Assembly (NCBI RefSeq): GCF_025934275.1
Contig: NZ_JAICYI010000034.1
Span: 1 to 36,735, forward strand
Length of the DNA: 36,735 bases
Direction: 5' to 3'
Source of the DNA: Phenylobacterium sp.
GTDB lineage: Bacteria > Pseudomonadota > Alphaproteobacteria > Caulobacterales > Caulobacteraceae
Positions 31,613 to 36,735 of the stretch are shown in pieces. The number at the start of each line of letters is the position of its first letter. Position 1 is the stretch's first letter. The position numbers and the translations under genes were made by a program. The notes beneath the pieces were generated by a model, which saw only the letters and a program-made list of their open reading frames with translations, searched no databases and was not told the origin of the DNA.

Positions 31613-32296
31613 ATGAGGGTGGAGAGCGCTGCGGAGACGCCGGTCAGTCGAAGAGAAGCCGGCAAGGCCGAGCGCCGCCGGCGCATCATCCATGCGGCCC
31701 GCGACCTGATCCGTGAGACAGGAAACGCCGGGCTGTCGATGCGGGCGCTGGCCGCCCGGGCCGGGGTGAGCCTGGCCACCCCCTACAACCTGTTCGGCTC
31801 CAAGCGCGCCATCCTGCTCTCTGTCCTCGACGACATCCGCGAGTACCTAGACAGGTTCAATCAGCTGCGCGCCATCGATCCTCTTGAGAGGCTGTTCGGC
31901 GCGCTCGACATCTGTATCGACTTCTACGTGGCCGACCCGGAATTCTATCGGACCATCTGGGCGGCCCTGTTCGATCCGTCCGACGAATTCCGCTCGCAGA
32001 TCTTCAACTCAAGGCGGGCGGCTTTCTGGGAGGGCCTGGTCAACGACGCGGCCAAGGCCGGCGTGATCGCGCCCGAGGTGGACACCCGGCTTCTGTTCAA
32101 GGCCCTCGACCGCAGCTTCGGCGCCACCATGCTCGACTGGGTGACGGGGGAGTTGAACCACGACCAGCTCGGGCCCGCCATTCGCCACGCCTATGCCCTG
32201 ATCCTGAAGGGGGCGGCTTCGCCCGACTGGCGCGGTCCGCTCGAAGTGCGCATCCTGCAGAGCCAGGCGGCCATGCTGCAGCCAGGACATGCCTGA
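31613..32296 (+). CDS. TetR/AcrR-family transcription regulator
   Basis: A 227-residue protein with an N-terminal TetR DNA-binding domain at about 18-65: RRRRIIHAARDLIRETGNAG then MRALAARAGVSLATPYNLFGSK, where the helix-turn-helix is followed by the usual Y-xx-F-x-x-K. The C-terminal helical ligand-binding part contains IDFYVADPEFYRTIWAALFD. It is probably a repressor released by a substrate or CoA thioester of the surrounding catabolic genes. It overlaps the next gene by eight bases, so the pair is cotranscribed. A palindrome shared by the ligase and TonB-receptor promoters is its best candidate operator, though this is inference from position. Confidence 0.92.
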   Translation: MRVESAAETPVSRREAGKAERRRRIIHAARDLIRETGNAGLSMRALAARAGVSLATPYNLFGSKRAILLSVLDDIREYLDRFNQLRAIDPLERLFGALDICIDFYVADPEFYRTIWAALFDPSDEFRSQIFNSRRAAFWEGLVNDAAKAGVIAPEVDTRLLFKALDRSFGATMLDWVTGELNHDQLGPAIRHAYALILKGAASPDWRGPLEVRILQSQAAMLQPGHA

Positions 32297-33344
32297 GGCC
32301 GGCCGTCTTGGAGACGTCGCCCCGGCCCACCGGTTCGATGTGGGCCGGCTGGAGGCCTATCTCCGCCGGGCGATCGACGACTTCGGCCAGCATCTGGAGG
32401 TGCGCCAGTTCCAGGGCGGCGCCTCGAACCCCACCTTCCTCCTGACGTCCGAGACCCGCGCGGGTCCGCGCCGCTATGTCCTTCGCAAGAAGCCGCCGGG
32501 TCAGCTGCTCGCCAGCGCTCACCAGGTCGAACGCGAATTCCGTGTGATGAGCGCCCTCGCCCAGACCGAAGTGCCCGTGCCCCGCATGCGCGTGCTCTGC
32601 GAGGATCCGGAGGTGATCGGCACGCCGTTCTACGTGATGGATTTCCTGGAGGGCCGCATCTTCCGCGATGCAGCGCTGCCCGGCCTCCCGCCGGCGGAGA
32701 GGGCTGAGATCTATGACCAGCTCAACGCCACCTTGGCCAAGCTTCACCAGGTGGACTACGCGGCCGTGGGGCTTTCGGACTATGGCCGGCCGGGCGGCTA
32801 CTTCCAGCGCCAGATCGCCCGCTGGACGAAGCAGTACCGGGACGCCGAAACCGAGGCGATCCCGGCGATGGAGCGGCTGATCGCCGAGCTGCCGGGGCGC
32901 ATGCCTGACGACGACGCGGTGACGATCGCCCATGGCGACTACCGGCTCGAGAACGTGATGTTCCGCCCGACCGAGCCGAGGCTGATCGCGGTTCTCGACT
33001 GGGAGCTCTCGACCCTGGGCCATCCTCTGGCGGACCTGGCCTACAACTGCTTCCTCTGGCGTTCGGACAGCCCCGCCTGGGGCAGTCTGCAGGGCGTCGA
33101 CTTCGCGACCAGCGGGATCCCGATAGAGGAGGCCTATATCGCGGCCTATTGTCGTCGGACAGGCCGCCAGGGCGTGCACGACTGGCCCTTCTATCTCGCC
33201 TTCTCTGTCTTCCGGCTGGCGTCGATCTCGCAAGGAGTCTACCGCCGGGTCCTCGCCGGCATCGCCGCCAGCCAGCGAGAGGCGGTCAACGGCGCGCCCC
33301 ACCTCGCGGACGTGGCGATCGACATTCTCTCCGAAGGCTCATGA
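32289..33344 (+). CDS. APH-like phosphotransferase of the acyl-CoA-dehydrogenase-associated type
   Basis: A 351-residue aminoglycoside-phosphotransferase/choline-kinase fold protein. Landmarks: the N-lobe QFQGGASNPTFLLTS nucleotide loop, the Lys in YVLRKKPPG, the Brenner motif HGDYRLENVMF (catalytic Asp) and metal-binding DWELSTLGHPLADLAYN. This subgroup is related to the kinase domain of human ACAD10 and PSTK-like FadE neighbours. It typically sits beside acyl-CoA dehydrogenases and ligases in fatty-acid or steroid catabolic clusters, where phosphorylation of a hydroxyacyl group has been shown for ACAD10/11. Antibiotic resistance is unlikely. It starts inside the end of tetR with an eight-base overlap and ends next to a shared terminator. 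Confidence 0.9.
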   Translation: MPEAGRLGDVAPAHRFDVGRLEAYLRRAIDDFGQHLEVRQFQGGASNPTFLLTSETRAGPRRYVLRKKPPGQLLASAHQVEREFRVMSALAQTEVPVPRMRVLCEDPEVIGTPFYVMDFLEGRIFRDAALPGLPPAERAEIYDQLNATLAKLHQVDYAAVGLSDYGRPGGYFQRQIARWTKQYRDAETEAIPAMERLIAELPGRMPDDDAVTIAHGDYRLENVMFRPTEPRLIAVLDWELSTLGHPLADLAYNCFLWRSDSPAWGSLQGVDFATSGIPIEEAYIAAYCRRTGRQGVHDWPFYLAFSVFRLASISQGVYRRVLAGIAASQREAVNGAPHLADVAIDILSEGS

Positions 33345-33350
33345 GCCGCA

Positions 33351-33380
33351 AAAAGAGCGGCCCCACCGTCGCGGGGCCGC
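33351..33380 (-). terminator. Rho-independent terminator of the TonB receptor gene
   Basis: GCGGCCCC (33357-33364) and GGGGCCGC (33373-33380) pair perfectly. In the leftward direction the stem is followed by TCTTTTTGC, a proper U-tract. It lies 33 bases past the receptor stop and seven bases past the convergent kinase stop, so it may end both transcripts. Confidence 0.85.
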
Positions 33381-33412
33381 CGTGCGGCCGGGGAAGCAAG
33401 CCGCAATGATCC

Positions 33413-36136
33413 CTACTTGAAGCGGTAGCTCACGGTTACGCCGTAGGTGGCCGGATAGCCCGTGTAGCGGAGCAGCACGTCGTTCACGTGATCGGCAGCC
33501 GTCCAGTAGTACTTGTCGAGGATGTTCCGGCCCCAGATCTGGGCGAGCCACGGCCCGCGTATCACCCCCGCGCGGAGGTCGAGCAGCACGTAACCCGGCA
33601 CCTTCAGCGGGTCGTTGGGATGGTTGGTCGGGCAGGGTCCGACGGGCGTCGGCGAGGGCCCGCCCGCACAGGTCACATAGCCGCCAAAGACCGGCAACAC
33701 GCCCGAGACGCCGGCGTTCTTGAAGGCCGGAATCGGCGTGCGGTTCACGAAGAAGGTGTTGGTGTCGGAAACGAAGTTCGCCGTCGCGCCGACGAACGCC
33801 CGCGTGTCGTCTCTGAACAGCCATTCGTACTGGGCGTCGATCGACCCCTGCCACGTGGGGGCGGAGGGGAAGTGCTCGCCGGTGAAGTCGGCGTACTCGT
33901 TGTAGGCGTCGAAGTTGTAGTAGTGGCCCGGGATGCAGGTGATGAGGCCCGGCAGGGTCGGGTCCGACTGGGCCGGCGGCGGAGCGCAGGTGTTCCGGTT
34001 CGAACTGTCGATCTTGCTGTACTGGTAGCTGACGGCCGGCGTGACCGTGAGCCCCTTCAGCCAGTCGGGCGCATAGGTCGCCGACACCTCGAAGCCGACC
34101 ACGTGCGACTTCGGCACATTGACCAGCGAGGGCAGGGCGCCAAACAGCGGATCGCTGACCGCGCCCAGGATCTGCTTGTCCTTGTAGTCGTAGTAGAACA
34201 CCGCCGCATTGGCCTGCAGCGTCTTGTCGAGGAGCGCGGATTTCACGCCGACCTCGTAGGAGAGCAGCGATTCCTGCACGACCGGATGGGTCTGCTGGAA
34301 GGTGGCGAGCGCCACCGTCGGGAACGAGCCGCCCTTGTACCCCTTGGAGATGTTCACGTAGGCCAAGGTGTCGGGGATAGGCTTCCAGTTCAGGCCCACC
34401 TGCCATGACACGTTGTGCTGGTTGAGGCTCGCGAAGAACAGGCCGCCGTCCGGGGGCGAGTTGAAGGTCGGCCCCGGTCCCGTGGACGCGCAGGTGCCCG
34501 CCGGCGACAGCTTCGGCGACGTGCTGCCGAAGGCGCCCTGGAGGATGAACGCCACCATTGCCCAGGTGCCGTCCCCACCGTCATTGCCGCAGGTGCCGCC
34601 GAGCTTGTCCTCCTTGGTGTACCGCAGGCCGGCCGTCGCGGTCAGCTGATCGAGGATCGGGTACTCGGCGTGGGCGAACGCCGCGTAGGTCTTGGTGGTC
34701 TGGAGATCGGTGGGCTTGGTCGGGCCGAGTGGGAAGCCGATGTCCACGCCAAGGTCCGCGTTGAAGGCGAACAGAGTGGGGCTCGCCGTCGAGGCGTTAT
34801 AGCTCTGCAGGAACTGGTCCCAGGTCTTGTCGTGCTCGTAGTTGGCGCCGATGATCCAGGCGCCCTTGCCGCCGAAGTTCCCCGCGGCCCGCAACTCCTG
34901 GAAAAAGCTGGTGATCTTCCCGTGCTGGATCGACTGGTAGTCCTGGATCGGGATGCCGGCTCCGTCGATCGCCTGGTGCCGGCTGAACCTCTGGATCGAG
35001 GTGAGCGAGGTCACCGTCATGCCGGCGCCCAGGTCGTAGTCCATCCTGAGCGCGGCGCTGAAGTAGGTGTTGTCTTTCTTGGCCGGCTCGCAGCTGGTCG
35101 GCTGTCCGCCCGCCTGCACGACTGAACCCGGACCCATCGACTCCGGCGGCGCGTTCGGCACCGTGGGGTTGATGTTGACCGCAAGCGTCCCGAGGTTCTG
35201 GTTCTGGATCGGATCGAACGGCGAGTTGTTGACGCAGGAATTCCAGCCGGCCGCCTGGTCGTTCTTCGGCGCGAGCGGGTAATTCGCGATAAACGGCGAC
35301 AAGGGCGCCAGCGGGCTGAGCTCAGCGATGCCGTAGAGCTGTCCCATCTGCGTCCAGCCGCGATCACGCCAGCTGTTGAGGGTGAGCAGGGCGCGGAACG
35401 CGTCGTTCGGCTTCCACTGCAGCGAGACGCGGCCGTTGATGAAGTCCTTGCCGCCGATCGTTTGGCCTTGCTGCTGGGCGTAGCCCTTCTGCCAGGCCCC
35501 GCTCTCATTGATTCGCGCGGCGACGCGCATGTCGAGGCCCTGCGCCACACGGCCGCTCGCATAGCCGTCCACGTCGACGTCGTTGAAGCGGCCCCAGCTG
35601 GCGTCGAAACCCGTCTCGAAGTCGTCCGTCGGCTTGCGCGCGACGTAGTTGATGGCGCCGCCGGTGGCGTTCTCGCCGAACAGCGTTCCCTGGGGCCCTT
35701 TCAGCACCTCGACGCGTTCGAGATCGAGCGTCGCGCCATTGGTGAGCGCAGAGAACGGCAGCGGGAATTCATCGATGTAGACGCTGACCGTCGGACTGCC
35801 CGCGAGTGAGGTGTCCTGGAATCCGACGCCGCGGATCGTGAACACGTAGGTGCCGTAATAGGTCGGCGTCGCCTGGAAGCCAGGGACCAGCTTCTGAAGG
35901 TCGGCGGTGTCCTTGACGCCGGCCTGGATCAGCTTGTCGCCGGAGGCGACCTGCACCGACATGCCGACATCGTTCAACGACTGTTCGCGCTTCTGGGCCG
36001 TCACGATCAATTCCTGGATCGTCGTGGCCGATGCTGCGGCCGCGGCTGAAGGCCCCGCCTGGGCGAAGGCTGCGTGCGCAGAAAAAACGAGAACAGCGGT
36101 CGAAACGCCGCAATACGCGAGCGAACGCCTGGTCAT
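33413..36136 (-). CDS. TonB-dependent outer-membrane receptor
   Basis: A 907-residue energised outer-membrane transporter. A signal peptide is present (MTRRSLAYCGVSTAVLVFSA then HAAFA-Q). The N-terminal TonB-box-like segment TIQELIVTAQKREQSLNDVG leads into the plug domain with LQKLVPGF, TIRGVGFQD, VSVYIDEFPL and RVEVLKGPQGTLFGENATGGAINYV (split: LKGPQGTLFGENATGG is the plug hallmark). Then follows the 22-strand barrel, ending in the aromatic terminal strand TYGVTVSYRFK. The ATG at 36136 has GGGAGGA six bases upstream, so the longer frame to 36169 is rejected. Receptors of this class in Caulobacterales and sphingomonads take up aromatic, terpenoid or steroid-like catabolic substrates rather than siderophores, which fits the cluster. 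Two copies of a candidate operator lie upstream. Confidence 0.94.
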   Translation of the reverse strand: MTRRSLAYCGVSTAVLVFSAHAAFAQAGPSAAAAASATTIQELIVTAQKREQSLNDVGMSVQVASGDKLIQAGVKDTADLQKLVPGFQATPTYYGTYVFTIRGVGFQDTSLAGSPTVSVYIDEFPLPFSALTNGATLDLERVEVLKGPQGTLFGENATGGAINYVARKPTDDFETGFDASWGRFNDVDVDGYASGRVAQGLDMRVAARINESGAWQKGYAQQQGQTIGGKDFINGRVSLQWKPNDAFRALLTLNSWRDRGWTQMGQLYGIAELSPLAPLSPFIANYPLAPKNDQAAGWNSCVNNSPFDPIQNQNLGTLAVNINPTVPNAPPESMGPGSVVQAGGQPTSCEPAKKDNTYFSAALRMDYDLGAGMTVTSLTSIQRFSRHQAIDGAGIPIQDYQSIQHGKITSFFQELRAAGNFGGKGAWIIGANYEHDKTWDQFLQSYNASTASPTLFAFNADLGVDIGFPLGPTKPTDLQTTKTYAAFAHAEYPILDQLTATAGLRYTKEDKLGGTCGNDGGDGTWAMVAFILQGAFGSTSPKLSPAGTCASTGPGPTFNSPPDGGLFFASLNQHNVSWQVGLNWKPIPDTLAYVNISKGYKGGSFPTVALATFQQTHPVVQESLLSYEVGVKSALLDKTLQANAAVFYYDYKDKQILGAVSDPLFGALPSLVNVPKSHVVGFEVSATYAPDWLKGLTVTPAVSYQYSKIDSSNRNTCAPPPAQSDPTLPGLITCIPGHYYNFDAYNEYADFTGEHFPSAPTWQGSIDAQYEWLFRDDTRAFVGATANFVSDTNTFFVNRTPIPAFKNAGVSGVLPVFGGYVTCAGGPSPTPVGPCPTNHPNDPLKVPGYVLLDLRAGVIRGPWLAQIWGRNILDKYYWTAADHVNDVLLRYTGYPATYGVTVSYRFK

Positions 36137-36232
36137 TGTGTTCCTCCCCCTAGCCTCGTCCTTGCGCATCCCCGCGGGCGCTCCATGGAGGCCTACCCAC
36201 GTTATCTATTTCGGGTGAAGCTTCCACCGTTT

Positions 36233-36249
36233 TCATAACGCGTTCTATT
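36233..36249. promoter_or_regulatory. Candidate TetR operator, site E, before the TonB receptor
   Basis: On the minus strand the sequence reads ATAGAACGCGTTATGAA, matching site A (27095) at 14 of 16 bases in the same orientation relative to its gene. It is about 100 bases before the receptor ATG and contains TTATGA as a possible -10 element. Confidence 0.55.
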
Positions 36250-36318
36250 CGTTTGTGAGCGCATTGTGGCGTCTGCGGCACGCTGCCGGCGTGACGTCGC
36301 GTTCGGATTGTGGCGTGA

Positions 36319-36335
36319 TTAGATCGCGCTATAGT
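36319..36335. promoter_or_regulatory. Candidate TetR operator, site D, farther upstream
   Basis: TTAGATCGCGCTATAGT matches site A at 13 of 15 core bases, in the opposite orientation to site E and 86 bases away from it (about eight helical turns). Two copies at one promoter suggest cooperative binding or looping. Alternatively it could serve an unseen rightward gene. Confidence 0.5.
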
Positions 36336-36349
36336 TTTTGCGCGCGAGA

Positions 36350-36735
36350 GGCGGCGCCCGGCGCAGGGACGCAGACGACCATGGCGAGGACGCGGCCGAG
36401 CGCGGCGACGCCGACATCGGGACCGCTTCGGCGCATGGTCGAGGGCGGAAACAAGACCCTGCATCAGGGGCCCAGAGACGGGGCCCCGGCTTGGCGCGAA
36501 ATGCAGGGATTTCCGGCGCGTCTAGAGACGACGCCGATCAGGGACTAGAGCGAAGTAGGCCGTGTAGTCCACGACTTGCGAGCGCGGTGCGCGGAAGAGC
36601 CCATCTTCAGGGACTGGGTGGCGGTGAGAGAGGGATTTAGTTCTCGTAAAATCAACAACTTACGCCAATGGCGGCGAGGCGGTTTGGCGCATATTTCTGT
36701 AGATATGCAGAAAACTGAATCCCTCTGTTTCCGTC
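36350..36735. other. Region without a convincing gene; inverted repeats near the window end
   Basis: Open frames here (for example one starting MARTRPSAATPTSG at about 36379) lack ribosome binding sites and family signals. Base composition shifts to AT-rich after about 36635. AGAGGGATTTAG (36629-36640) and CTGAATCCCTCT (36715-36726) are inverted copies with one mismatch. Between them GCATAT-N8-ATATGC (36689-36708) is a perfect palindrome. These look like regulatory sequence for a gene outside the window. Confidence 0.4.

Noticed and set aside
32289..33344. Aminoglycoside resistance gene
   Set aside because: The APH-like fold is present, but sequence features and neighbours match the acyl-CoA-dehydrogenase-associated kinase group, not antibiotic kinases.
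36255..36548. Possible small rightward gene including MARTRPSAATPTSG, like a regulator N-terminus
   Set aside because: No ribosome binding site, no helix-turn-helix after the start and a low-complexity remainder. At most a decayed fragment.
1..36735. CRISPR arrays, tRNA or rRNA genes, insertion sequences, phage genes
   Set aside because: No regularly spaced repeats, no cloverleaf-like or conserved rRNA sequence and no transposase or phage motifs were seen while reading both strands.

Overview
The window is a GC-rich, gene-dense stretch of an alphaproteobacterial chromosome, most likely from Caulobacterales (a Phenylobacterium/Caulobacter-like organism). This assignment is inferred from several features together: a FixK-type regulator, an UrcA-family secreted protein, FixK/FNR boxes, a GT41 TPR glycosyltransferase and a catabolic cluster with a large TonB-dependent receptor. 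It was not tested by a search. No tRNA, rRNA, CRISPR array, transposase or prophage gene was recognised.

Region 1 (1-5.4 kb) holds ordinary metabolism. It contains the partial tyrosine-degradation gene hppD, a YqaA/DedA-like membrane protein, the ubiquinone hydroxylase coq7, two small convergent hypothetical genes and a TPR/O-GlcNAc-transferase-like glycosyltransferase.

Region 2 (5.4-26.2 kb) is a low-oxygen/nitrate respiration island. It has fixK (with FixJ-like sites in front), a single-domain receiver behind a perfect FixK box, hemN, and a long leftward gene series narK-narG-narH-narJ-narI-ppiC-porin-hemerythrin-mobA. Divergent from narK is a second Crp/Fnr regulator placed like NarR. Then come moaA, nnrS, the B12-dependent ribonucleotide reductase nrdJ and a RIC/YtfE-like di-iron protein. 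TTGAT-N4-ATCAA boxes (three perfect, others with one or two mismatches) lie in the intergenic regions. Together the genes would let the cell import nitrate, reduce it to nitrite, build the molybdenum cofactor and haem without oxygen, make deoxynucleotides without oxygen and resist nitric oxide. No nitrite, NO or N2O reductase is present in the window.

Region 3 (26.2-36.7 kb) starts with a small secreted UrcA-like protein. It continues with a catabolic cluster: two AMP-forming acyl-CoA ligases, an SMP-30/gluconolactonase-like hydrolase, a TetR regulator, an acyl-CoA-dehydrogenase-associated APH-like kinase and a TonB-dependent receptor. A shared imperfect palindrome (about ATAGAWCGCGTTATRAA) occurs upstream of the first ligase and twice upstream of the receptor, and is a candidate operator for the TetR protein. 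The substrate is unknown. The last 500 bases hold no convincing gene but contain inverted repeats.
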